A stretch of DNA of 16,681 bases from an uncultured Oscillospiraceae bacterium (GCA_934661135.1 CAKUJA010000050.1:1-16681), one strand, 5' to 3'; counted from the stretch's first letter, positions 6,284 through 13,920 are shown. Numbers and translations are program-made. Notes: generated from the sequence alone by a model not told the origin.

Positions 6284-6370
6284 TTTTTCGTTGGTCGTTT
6301 AGCCTGCGTTTCAAGGGAGCTTTTCCCTATTTCATCATGATTCTCATCTCGCTCTGCGGCAAGCGGTGGA

Positions 6371-6390
6371 ACGGAATATGGATTCTGTCC
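6371..6390 (+). repeat. Right inverted repeat of the invertible segment
   Basis: Reverse-complement partner of 6106-6125 with one mismatch at 6373. Bases 6382-6395 also repeat 6119-6132 exactly and in direct orientation (14 bases, ATTCTGTCCATGCC), so inversion would create a perfect 14-bp-arm palindrome at this end. Confidence 0.88.
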
Positions 6391-6477
6391 ATGCCAAAAA
6401 GCGTGGCACGAAACAAGGTAGACCCAGCCCGTGGAAGCGGACAAAACATAAAGATATTTGATTTAGGAGGAACGATC

Positions 6478-9400
6478 ATGAAAAAACGATTCTTGGCAGG
6501 CTTGCTCATGCTTGCCATGATCCTCACCCTGCTGCCGGTCAGCGCACTGGCCAGCAACAGCAATGCAGCACCGCTTCAGGTGCTTATGATCGGCAACAGC
6601 CACACGGTCGACATGACCGAGTGGACCGATCAGGTGCTTCAGGACTCCGGCCTGAAGGATCAGATCCAGATCACGCCGCTCACGCCGATGGGCGGACGGA
6701 AGCTGTTCACCAACGATACGGTGCGCAGCTCGCATATTACGGCTGCGACATGGTCCGGTACGGAGGATGCGTGGAATGCCACGCATCAGGACAATGGCCG
6801 CGATGTCGGCTCTAAAAAGAGCCAGTATGACACGCTCCTGAACGACAGCGGCAAGACCTGGGATCTGGTTGTCGTGCAGGACTGGGAAGAATCCACAGTC
6901 AATTCCGATTCTGCCGCAGTCGCATCCGGCATTCAGCGTGCGGTGCAATGGCTGAGAAGCTATCCTTCCGTAACGGCGGATACGAAGATCGCATGGGCTG
7001 CCGACTGGCCTGACGCGGCCAACCATGCGGGTGCGCAGGGCAATATGACCGGCGCGATCGCTGCTGTAAATGCGCTGACGGAAAACGGCGTGAACTTTAT
7101 CATCCCCACGGGCCTGACCGTTGAAAATGCGCGCACCAGCTATTTTGATAAGGTCAACAACGCAGACGACAGCTATCTGCCTGGCAGCGAAGAGACCTAC
7201 GGCGGAATTGCGAACGTGGCGAAGTACCATCTGATGGAGCGCGACGCGAACCACCTGAGCTATGAACTGGGCTGCTACTCCGTGGCCGCAGTCACGATTG
7301 CAGAAATTGCCACGCAGTTTAACCTGATGAATCTGGATGCATTCCTGACTTCTTTGAAAACGGCACCGAAATGGACGAACCCCGCTGAGTGGAAGGGTAC
7401 ATTCAACGACAATATCTGGGCCATCGTGAAGGAGAGCGTGAAAAACGCGGTGGAATCCCCCACGCAGGTCACGCAGTCCGTCTATACGGAGGACCCGGCA
7501 GACATGATCGCCGCGCAGATCCTCGCGGCGGACTATACGGAAAGCGCCGCTGCCGCCGCAAAGGCGGACTCAGAGGATGCGCTGCGCACTATCGCTGAGG
7601 CTGTGAAGGCCACGGCGCAGGCCGCAGTAGGGGAAACTACCACGCTCAGCGTTTCCTCGGCCTATACCGCTCCGGTTGACGGCACAAAGGACAACAAGAC
7701 CGGTACGGCGGGCAAGTACGAGATCAAGGTATCCTTCCTGAACGGATACACGCAGAAAAACCTTGCTGTAATCTCCGGCGCGATCAAGCCGGATTATTAT
7801 GAAGGCGGCGAGGAAGAACTGACTGCAGCGAAGACGGCAGCAGCTGCGGATCTTGCGAAGACTGCAGCGCTTGTCGGCAAAGATGCGGAAGCATATAGCA
7901 GCGAGATCAACGCGGCCTACAGCACCAACGATGTGAATACCGCGCTGGCAGCGGCGAAGGCGGCCATGGTCGCAGACGCCGGGTATCTGTACGCGGACTG
8001 GATCGGTGCCGATGGCTGGAGCGTCGGCACGAAGATGCCTCTCGGCGAGGATACCGGTGTGCGCTTTACGATCCGTGAGGAAGGCGCCGATACCGTTCTG
8101 ACCATCAGCGGCAATGGCACAATTCCAGACTTGGTCATGAGTGGTGTACCGGAAAGAAGCTATTCTTCCCCCGCTTGGATGAACAGTGATGCGAGCGGTA
8201 ATATTACGAAGGTCGTGATTGAAGACGGCGTTGCGCTGGGCCATATGTCCTTGTGGCTGAGCCGCGTGAAGACGATGGAGATCGGGGAAAACGTCACCCT
8301 CCCCGCCAATGCAATTTACCTGAACGGCCAGAACTGCGACAGAACCATTACCTTCAAGGGCGCCGCTACCGTGAACAACCGCGCGATCGACGGCTACACC
8401 GGTTCTGACGGTAAGGGCAGTCAGGCCGCACAGAATGCACAGATTTTCGTGTATGCAGACTTTAATAAGCTCGGTGTTTCGAGCGCGGAGAGCTTTGTGG
8501 GCTCCACCGTTCTGAAAAACAACAACTACGGCCTGCCTATCGTTGTTGTCATCAACACCGGCAGCAGCGTGGAGCCGGAAGATGCCGTCCTTGCGCAGGG
8601 CAATGTTCCCGCGAAGGGTTGGAAGGATGACGGCACAGCCGACGGCGGCGATTCCGGCGTGACCTATACCATCAAAAAGATCGGCGATGAGGTCGTGCTG
8701 GAGTTCTCCGGCAGCGGCACGATTCCGACCTTTACAACATCGACACCGCATTACGTCAAGGCGCCGTGGTGGGGAACCAACAGCGGCAGCGCCGTCACAA
8801 AGGTCATTGTCAACAGCGGTGTTACCGTTGGCGGCTTAGCGCTCTACATTCCCACGGCAAAAGAGATCATCCTGAAGGATGGCGTGATGCTGAAACCGAA
8901 TGCAATCTATTTCAACACGCAGAATGTCGATACCGAAATCACCTTTGAGGGTGCGGCCACCGTTTCCTCCGGCTCGATTAGCTGGTATTCCGACAGCAAT
9001 CAGAAGAACAAGGCTGTGCAGATCACGGTGACGGCCGATTTCAGCAAGCTGCAGAAGTCCGGCAGCCGCGTGACGAAGGCCTCCGACTTTATCGATAGCG
9101 GCCTGCTGACGACGCTCAACAAAAACGGTCTGCCGATCGTGGTCGCGGTCAACACGGAAGACTCGAAAGCTGACGCACAGGAGTTTGGCATCACGACCGG
9201 CGGCTGGGATGAAAATGGCAATACGGTCGGCGATTCGACCGGCATCAAATACAAGATCTACACCGTCGGTGCGGATACGATCGTGGAATTCAGAGGCAAT
9301 GGCACTATGCCGGATTATGCTGCAACCGGCGTTACGAATCAAAATCTGCATACCAACCGTATGCCATGGCGAAATGACCAGGTGACGAAGATCATTGTCG

Positions 9401-11091
9401 GTGACGGCGTGCAGCCCGGACAGATGAGCCTGTATGTCAAGAACAATGTGCGGGAGATCGTGTTTGAAGGCAACGTCAATCTGAAAAAAAATACGATCTA
9501 TTTCAATACCCTGACACAGGATGTCAGCATTTTCTTTAACGGCACACAGGCGCAGCTTGTAAGCGGAGCCTTGGATGGTTACGGTGTAGGCACGGCACAC
9601 CACATTTACGTCTACGCAAAGTCCGGCACATTGACGGTTGGAGACAATAAGGTAACGACTATCAATGACTTTGCTGGCAGAGGCGTGACCACGACTGCGG
9701 ATGACAGCAAGACCGTCGCACTTCTGGTGTTTGACGATCAACTCTCCGCAGCGAAGAGCGCCGTCAACACCTCCGAAATCATCGCCCTGACCGGCACCTG
9801 CCAGCAAAACTCGGAAGATGGCAAGAAAACAGCGGTTGAGACCTATGTGAAGAACAAACTCGGTGAGCAGTACGCTTCCATTACGGTGAGCGCGACCAAA
9901 AAGACAGCGGCGGTTTACACAATCACCCTCTCGACGGACGGGAAGAGCACCAGCTTTGATCTGAAATTCACCTTCACCTTCTCCCACAGTTGGAGCTACA
10001 CCGCAACCGGCGCGACGATCACGGCGGAATGCGCACATTGCCACGACAAGCAGGCCGCGCGCCTGATCGCCTCCGATCAGAAAGAGACCGGCAACGCGAT
10101 TGAGGCCACGGTGAGCTACGGTACGGCATGGCCGGGCGGTGCGCTGACGGTCAGCTATACGAAGGACAGCGCTCCGTTCGACGGTATGCCGAAGGATGCC
10201 GGCAGCTATACGGCCAGCATGACGATCTCTGACGCTACCGCTACCGTGAACTTTACGATCAGTCATGCTTTGACGCACCATGAGGCGGTTGATGCGACTT
10301 GCACAGAAAACGGCAACAATGAATACTATACCTGCGAGACCTGCCACAAGGTTTTCAAGGATGCAGCAGGTACGCAGGAGACCACTGTTGCAGCCGAGAT
10401 CATTAAGGCACCCGGTAAGCATGACTGGTCCAACAAGGACGGCGTCTGCAAGGTCTGCCAGACCAAGTGCAGCGAAGCGCACACCGCGGGCACGACCTGC
10501 CCGGTCTGCGGCAAATACACGCCGATCCCGGTCGTTCCTGCGGGCGAACCCGCGAAGAATCCGTTCAACCCCAACGCCGGTAAGACCAGATTTGCAGACG
10601 TTTCCAGCAACGCTTGGTATGCCTCCGCGGTCGATTATGTGGTCGACAAGGGTCTCATGAACGGCACGGGCGAGAACAAGTTCTCCCCGAACGCGGATAC
10701 GACGCGCGGCATGATCGTTACGATCCTCGCCCGTCTCGACGGCAAGAACACGTCCGGCACGCCTTGGTATCAGGCTGGCCAGCGCTGGGCGATGGAGTAC
10801 GAAATTTCGGACGGCACGAACATGACCAACGCCATCACCCGCGAGCAGCTCGTCGCAATGCTGTTCCGCTATGCGGTCAAGAACGGCCTCGAAGCGGTCA
10901 CGCTCTCTGAGAATCTGACCCAGTTTACGGACGCTTCAGACATCAGTGCGTGGGCCGTCTCCGCGATGCAGTGGGCCGTCGGTCAAGGCCTGATTCAGGG
11001 TTCGAACGGCCAGCTGCGCCCGCAGGCGAACGCCTCCCGCGCCGAGGTCGCCACGATTCTCATGCGCTTCTGTGAGCTGATGAAAAAGTAA
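6478..11091 (+). CDS. Secreted SLH-anchored surface protein with SGNH-hydrolase domain
   Basis: The 1537-residue protein starts at the ATG with AGGAGG 7-12 bases upstream; the longer open reading from 6271 lies in the invertible segment and is not used. Residues 1-25 are a signal peptide (KKR, hydrophobic core, cut after SALA). About 32-300 resembles SGNH/DUF4886-type hydrolases: IGNSHT with nucleophile S41, and D256-x-x-H259 in RDANHLS, so ester or deacetylase activity on a glycan is possible. An Ala-rich helical stretch (about 340-505) follows, then three modules of 170-200 residues (about 511-695, 714-895, 908-1088). Each repeats LTISGNGTIPD-like, PW, ITKVVIEDGV and GLPIVV segments, as in BspA/LRR-type surface proteins. 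About 1180-1352 has CxxC pairs. Three SLH domains (about 1371-1537) should bind pyruvylated wall polymer. Host or glycan ligands are unknown. Transcription likely depends on the invertible segment. Confidence 0.87.
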   Translation: MKKRFLAGLLMLAMILTLLPVSALASNSNAAPLQVLMIGNSHTVDMTEWTDQVLQDSGLKDQIQITPLTPMGGRKLFTNDTVRSSHITAATWSGTEDAWNATHQDNGRDVGSKKSQYDTLLNDSGKTWDLVVVQDWEESTVNSDSAAVASGIQRAVQWLRSYPSVTADTKIAWAADWPDAANHAGAQGNMTGAIAAVNALTENGVNFIIPTGLTVENARTSYFDKVNNADDSYLPGSEETYGGIANVAKYHLMERDANHLSYELGCYSVAAVTIAEIATQFNLMNLDAFLTSLKTAPKWTNPAEWKGTFNDNIWAIVKESVKNAVESPTQVTQSVYTEDPADMIAAQILAADYTESAAAAAKADSEDALRTIAEAVKATAQAAVGETTTLSVSSAYTAPVDGTKDNKTGTAGKYEIKVSFLNGYTQKNLAVISGAIKPDYYEGGEEELTAAKTAAAADLAKTAALVGKDAEAYSSEINAAYSTNDVNTALAAAKAAMVADAGYLYADWIGADGWSVGTKMPLGEDTGVRFTIREEGADTVLTISGNGTIPDLVMSGVPERSYSSPAWMNSDASGNITKVVIEDGVALGHMSLWLSRVKTMEIGENVTLPANAIYLNGQNCDRTITFKGAATVNNRAIDGYTGSDGKGSQAAQNAQIFVYADFNKLGVSSAESFVGSTVLKNNNYGLPIVVVINTGSSVEPEDAVLAQGNVPAKGWKDDGTADGGDSGVTYTIKKIGDEVVLEFSGSGTIPTFTTSTPHYVKAPWWGTNSGSAVTKVIVNSGVTVGGLALYIPTAKEIILKDGVMLKPNAIYFNTQNVDTEITFEGAATVSSGSISWYSDSNQKNKAVQITVTADFSKLQKSGSRVTKASDFIDSGLLTTLNKNGLPIVVAVNTEDSKADAQEFGITTGGWDENGNTVGDSTGIKYKIYTVGADTIVEFRGNGTMPDYAATGVTNQNLHTNRMPWRNDQVTKIIVGDGVQPGQMSLYVKNNVREIVFEGNVNLKKNTIYFNTLTQDVSIFFNGTQAQLVSGALDGYGVGTAHHIYVYAKSGTLTVGDNKVTTINDFAGRGVTTTADDSKTVALLVFDDQLSAAKSAVNTSEIIALTGTCQQNSEDGKKTAVETYVKNKLGEQYASITVSATKKTAAVYTITLSTDGKSTSFDLKFTFTFSHSWSYTATGATITAECAHCHDKQAARLIASDQKETGNAIEATVSYGTAWPGGALTVSYTKDSAPFDGMPKDAGSYTASMTISDATATVNFTISHALTHHEAVDATCTENGNNEYYTCETCHKVFKDAAGTQETTVAAEIIKAPGKHDWSNKDGVCKVCQTKCSEAHTAGTTCPVCGKYTPIPVVPAGEPAKNPFNPNAGKTRFADVSSNAWYASAVDYVVDKGLMNGTGENKFSPNADTTRGMIVTILARLDGKNTSGTPWYQAGQRWAMEYEISDGTNMTNAITREQLVAMLFRYAVKNGLEAVTLSENLTQFTDASDISAWAVSAMQWAVGQGLIQGSNGQLRPQANASRAEVATILMRFCELMKK

Positions 11092-11158
11092 ATCGTGATG
11101 ATTCATCGTTGCGCTTGCGGCATACGCCGTTTGCCGGAACATCACATCGCAAAACCCG

Positions 11159-11190
11159 GAAGGGGCGGCTACGGCCGCCCCTTCTTTCTA
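11159..11190 (+). terminator. Terminator of the surface-protein gene
   Basis: An 11-bp stem (11159-11169 with 11174-11184) with a TACG loop, followed by TTTCTATT, 67 bases after the stop codon. Confidence 0.88.
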
Positions 11191-11278
11191 TTCGAATACC
11201 TTCCTTGGGCCGTGCCCCATTTGAAGAATAATCGTTAGCCGTTTCGTTCCAATATCAAAAAGTTACTCAAATGCGCTA

Positions 11279-11307
11279 TTGACAAACGTTTGTTCAGACG
11301 TTATCAT
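11279..11307 (+). promoter_or_regulatory. Strong promoter with overlapping palindrome
   Basis: TTGACA (11279-11284), 17 bases, TATCAT (11302-11307): a perfect -35 and a 5/6 -10. The perfect 12-bp palindrome ACAAACGTTTGT (11282-11293) overlaps the -35 and looks like an operator. No coding sequence with a ribosome site follows within 600 bases. Confidence 0.75.
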
Positions 11308-11313
11308 GTGAGA

Positions 11314-11413
11314 CATAGCAGGAAATCCTGCCGACAACAGAATATTCCGAAGCGCACCATAAAACGTAATGAAGGAGCGCTGCGACCGAATAATGGCCGC
11401 AGCGCTCCTTTTG
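11314..11413 (+). ncRNA. Candidate ~100-nt small RNA
   Basis: The unit runs from the predicted start of the 11279-11307 promoter to a terminator hairpin. Inside are a small hairpin (GCAGG, AAAT, CCTGC at 11318-11331) and an open middle part (about 11332-11371). No reading frame with a ribosome site is present; a GTG-initiated frame from 11308 lacks one. I do not recognise the RNA family; signal-recognition-particle RNA was considered and not matched. The alternative is an attenuated leader for genes to the right. Promoter plus terminator are seen; RNA function is inference. Confidence 0.45.
11372..11413 (+). terminator. Rho-independent terminator
   Basis: A perfect 13-bp stem (11372-11384 with 11398-11410), containing the self-complementary AGCGCT-type core, followed by TTTTGG. 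It ends the short promoter unit starting near 11314. Confidence 0.8.
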
Positions 11414-11524
11414 GTGCTCTTTAGGAGAAATACGGGGGTGGGATCACAATCCCAAACAACTGAATAACCAGCAACGCGGATCACACCGCAGGTTAGGAAA
11501 CGCGCACGGCGCGCGCGACGACCT

Positions 11525-11606
11525 CGTCGAAGCAAGCTGCGTATCTTTCGCTTCCGTGCAAGCACGAAAGCTCAATCACTACGCTGCTTCTCCTCTCCCC
11601 ACAAAG
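11525..11606 (+). repeat. Left arm of a long imperfect inverted repeat
   Basis: About 82 bases here match the reverse complement of 11745-11827 with roughly a dozen mismatches and one gap, starting CGTCGAA and ending TCCCCAC. A hairpin continues from this arm (CCCCACAAAGCC, ATCC, GGCTTTGCGGGG; one mismatch). No convincing gene lies in 11191-11976. Confidence 0.8.
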
Positions 11607-11656
11607 CCATCCGGCTTTGCGGGGTCCCCAAGACGGGCGAGCGAGAAACGCGCCGT

Positions 11657-11688
11657 GGGCAGCCTTGGCAGGCTGCATCATGCTGCCC
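11657..11688 (+). other. Alternative-pairing hairpins between the inverted-repeat arms
   Basis: GCAGCC can pair with GGCTGC, or GGGCAGC with GCTGCCC at the far end. The two structures exclude each other. The segment is part of the loop between the long inverted-repeat arms. Confidence 0.3.
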
Positions 11689-11744
11689 AATCTGTTTGGA
11701 CACACAATGTCCGGCCATAGTTGGGGTTCCCACGAAGTAGCCTA

Positions 11745-11827
11745 CTTCGTGGGGAAAGGAGAAACAAACGGAGCGACTGAGCTTTCGCGCTTGCGCGGAA
11801 GCGAAAGATACGCAGTTTGTTTCGACG
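11745..11827 (+). repeat. Right arm of a long imperfect inverted repeat
   Basis: Partner of 11525-11606. Its inner neighbour is a near-perfect hairpin (CCCACGAAGTAG and CTACTTCGTGGG, about 11730-11754) of the same shape as the left one but with different paired bases. Confidence 0.8.
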
Positions 11828-11976
11828 CAAGACAGGCTGCTATGCGCTGGGGTTGAAAGCAGTAAAGACCCCAGTCACAGGCTGTGAGAGCTGCCAAGCT
11901 CTGTCCGCGCTGTTCCCCATCGCCGGGGCGCGAGCTGCAAATACGGCGGAAACAATTTCAAAAGAATGGAGTGTTT

Positions 11977-13344
11977 ATGTCAGAAAACAAAAAATATTAC
12001 TACATGAAGCTCAAGGAAAATTTCTTCTCCAGTGAACGGATGGTTGTTCTGGAAACGATGCCGGACGGAATTCTGTATTCCAATTTGCTGCTCAAAATGT
12101 ACCTGATGTCGCTCAAGCACAACGGAATTCTACTGCTGCATGAAAATCTGCCGCACACGCCGCAGACCATTGCAACGTTTACCCGCCATCAGATCGGCAC
12201 CGTAGAACGCGCGCTGCAAATCTTCCTAAAACTCGGCTTTGTCGAGCTGCTGACCGATGGTGCGTACTATATGCCGGATATTCAGCTGCTGGTCGGGCGA
12301 TCCTCCACCGAAGCGGAGCGAAAACGCCGGGAGCGGCTGCGTTTACAAGCACAGAAGCTCCTGTCTAACTCAAAAGCGGACATTTGTCCACCAGAGAATA
12401 GAGATAAAGAGATTAGAGAACAGAAGCGCGCGGACAAATATCCGAACTTACGAAGTAAAGGAGGAAGATGTCGTATGATGCCAATTACAGAAGAAGTCCA
12501 TGCGTTTTTGACGGCAAATGCAGCTGCGCAGATACAGCGAGATAATGAGTATCTCGATCCCGCTGATGGATTGCTGCACTGCAAGACCTGTCATGGCTTG
12601 CGGCAAACGGTCATTCCTGCTCCCGGCGGGACAGGTTTTCTCCGGCCACGCTGCCTGTGCCCCTGCCAGAGTGCTGCGGAAAAACAGCGCAAAGCAGCAG
12701 AAGAAAAACGGGAGCGTCTGGAACGCATTCAGCGGCGAAAAGCACATGGGTTACAGGATCGCCGCCTCTACGATTGCACGTTTGCCAACGATAACGGAAA
12801 AACGCCAGGGCTGACTGCCAAAGCCAAGCGCTATGTGGAACATTGGGAGGATGCGGCACGGAAAAATATTGGACTGCTCCTGTTTGGCGATGTGGGAACC
12901 GGAAAATCCTTTCTTGCCGGGTGCATTGCAAACGCGCTGCTGGAGAAGGACGTGCCGGTTCTGATGACAAACTTTCCAACGATTCTGAATCGCATAACCG
13001 GACTGTTCGGTTCTGAGCGTGCTGACTTTCTTGCCAGCCTGAATGCCTATGATCTTCTGATTCTGGATGATCTTGGTGCAGAGCGAGGAACAGAGTATGC
13101 ATTAGAACAAGTCTTCGCCGTGATCGACGCCAGATACCGAAGCCGCAAGCCGTTGATCGTCACAACAAATCTGACGCTGGATGCGCTCAAGCACCCAGAC
13201 GATCTTTCACATGCCCGCATCTATGACAGGATCTTGGAAATCTGCGCCCCGATTCTGTTTGGCGGCGAAAATCTGCGCGTGGAAAAAGCAAATGAAACAA
13301 AAACTGCTGCCAGAAGTCTCCTGCTGCCGGGCAATGCCGCCTGA
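11977..13344 (+). CDS. Fused replisome-organizer / DnaC-like ATPase
   Basis: The 455-residue open frame joins two proteins usually encoded separately in such elements. Residues 1 to about 120 (MSENKKYYYMKLKENFFSSE...) match the N-terminal winged-helix domain of phage replisome organizers; the linker is charged. From residue 167 a DnaC/IstB-like helicase-loader ATPase begins. It has a zinc-type Cys set (C202, C205, C226, C228, C230), Walker A GDVGTGKS (304-311, K310) and Walker B LLILDDLG (to D364-D365). A second start (MMPITEEV, 12475) with AAAGGAGG upstream lies in frame, so a separate 289-residue ATPase is probably also made. The usual C-terminal part of the organizer seems missing, suggesting an in-frame deletion or fusion. 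The start at 11977 is backed by TGGAG about 7 bases upstream; the upstream frame extension is not supported. Role: initiating element replication by loading the host helicase. Confidence 0.8.
   Translation: MSENKKYYYMKLKENFFSSERMVVLETMPDGILYSNLLLKMYLMSLKHNGILLLHENLPHTPQTIATFTRHQIGTVERALQIFLKLGFVELLTDGAYYMPDIQLLVGRSSTEAERKRRERLRLQAQKLLSNSKADICPPENRDKEIREQKRADKYPNLRSKGGRCRMMPITEEVHAFLTANAAAQIQRDNEYLDPADGLLHCKTCHGLRQTVIPAPGGTGFLRPRCLCPCQSAAEKQRKAAEEKRERLERIQRRKAHGLQDRRLYDCTFANDNGKTPGLTAKAKRYVEHWEDAARKNIGLLLFGDVGTGKSFLAGCIANALLEKDVPVLMTNFPTILNRITGLFGSERADFLASLNAYDLLILDDLGAERGTEYALEQVFAVIDARYRSRKPLIVTTNLTLDALKHPDDLSHARIYDRILEICAPILFGGENLRVEKANETKTAARSLLLPGNAA
12458..12477 (+). promoter_or_regulatory. 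Internal ribosome site and start of the DnaC-like ATPase
   Basis: AAGGAGGA is followed about 9 bases later by ATGATG (12475-12480), in frame with the 11977 reading. The downstream protein from here is the normal length and start (MMPITEEV) for this ATPase family, so independent initiation is likely. Confidence 0.7.
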
Positions 13345-13354
13345 ATCGCTGCCG

Positions 13355-13417
13355 TAGCGACTATTGTAGCGACTGCAAAGGACATTTCAAATTTCCATAG
13401 CGACTAATGTAGCGACT
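13355..13417 (+). repeat. Four TAGCGACT repeats in two phased pairs, near a putative oriT
   Basis: TAGCGACT occurs at 13355, 13367, 13398 and 13410. Members of each pair are exactly 12 bases apart; the pairs are 43 bases apart. The extended unit TAGCGACTA is nearly palindromic. The block is flanked by CCGTAG and CTACGG. It lies between the replication gene and mobC and could bind a ribbon-helix-helix protein such as the MobC product. Confidence 0.75.
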
Positions 13418-13495
13418 ACGGAATCCAAGGTATAAAAACTCTAGATTTTATGCGGTGTACGAAACGGTGGCAGGAGACTCAGGCTGCGTTTCAGG

Positions 13496-13593
13496 CTTTT
13501 CTTGCTGCGCAAGAAAAGCGCAAGCATCGCCGTTTGATATCAAAACGGCACTTGCAGGGAGAACCCTGACCCCAATATGCCGCCCTTTGGCGG
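13496..13593 (+). other. oriT-like hairpin region upstream of mobC
   Basis: The 13345-13608 stretch has no gene. Three inverted repeats follow one another: 13496-13518 (10-bp stem CTTTTCTTGC), 13529-13549 (7-bp stem GCCGTTT around GATATCA) and 13580-13593 (CCGCC, CTTT, GGCGG). Between the last two lies AACCCTGACCCC, which resembles the nic region of MobP-type oriT sites (ATCCTG). Position directly upstream of mobC and relaxase supports an origin of transfer. The nick site is inferred, not shown. Confidence 0.5.
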
Positions 13594-13608
13594 TGGAAAG
13601 GAGACTCG

Positions 13609-13920
13609 ATGAACGAAGAACCATACAAGATCTGTTTGCGACTGAACGCCGATGAAGCCCAAAAGCTGATCACGAACGCCAAAGCCTGCGGCCTGACACG
13701 AACCGCGTACTTGCGCAGGCTGCTGAACGGATATGATCTCAAACCAAGACCATCCGCAGAGATGGAAGCGCTGCGCACTGAAATCCATCAGATCGGCAAC
13801 AACATCAACCAGATCGCCCGCAAAGCAAATGCCGGATTTGCCAGCCGGGAAGAAACCACGCGGGCATTACGAATGCTGGACGAGGTCTACGGTCTACTCT
13901 ATGAGGTTGCGAAACGATAA
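13609..13920 (+). CDS. mobC: Mobilization accessory protein MobC
   Basis: This 103-residue protein probably binds oriT and helps the relaxase open the DNA. The N-terminal half (about 5-50) has a ribbon-helix-helix form: KICLRLNADEAQKLI, then AKACGLTRTAYLRRLL. The C-terminal half holds the MobC signature EIHQIGNNINQIARKAN (about 58-74) and a terminal helix. The start is set by AAAGGAG 7-13 bases upstream. Its stop overlaps the relaxase start by one base (TAATG at 13918-13922), so translation is likely coupled. The family call is firm; the binding site may be the TAGCGACT repeats or the oriT hairpins upstream. Confidence 0.88.
   Translation: MNEEPYKICLRLNADEAQKLITNAKACGLTRTAYLRRLLNGYDLKPRPSAEMEALRTEIHQIGNNINQIARKANAGFASREETTRALRMLDEVYGLLYEVAKR

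Larger units (their letters stand above)
6106..6390. promoter_or_regulatory. Predicted invertible promoter segment (phase-variation switch)
   Basis: A 285-bp segment bounded by inverted repeats lies between a tyrosine recombinase gene and an SLH surface-protein gene. It contains one good promoter (6175-6203) directed left, away from the surface-protein gene, and a central bidirectional terminator. No convincing rightward promoter was found inside it. Inversion would move the promoter to 6293-6321 facing right, with a start near 6328 and a leader of about 150 nt to the ATG at 6478. The present orientation is therefore predicted OFF. Recombinase-driven promoter inversion is known for surface proteins such as CwpV of Clostridioides difficile; this instance is inferred from sequence. 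Confidence 0.8.

Noticed and set aside
6271..6477. N-terminal extension of the surface protein from an ATG at 6271
   Set aside because: It starts inside the invertible segment, has no ribosome site and would precede a clear signal peptide that starts at 6478 after AGGAGG.
7570..10482. Long minus-strand frames (7570-8751 and 8836-10482) opposite the surface protein
   Set aside because: Antisense shadows of a strongly supported gene, with no ribosome sites or recognisable domains.
11314..11413. Signal-recognition-particle or other known housekeeping RNA
   Set aside because: The conserved SRP helix 8 pattern and other known signatures are absent, so it is kept only as an unassigned candidate.
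11617..11856. 79-residue plus-strand frame in the inverted-repeat region
   Set aside because: It runs through the inverted-repeat arms and hairpins, lacks a ribosome site and shows no domain.
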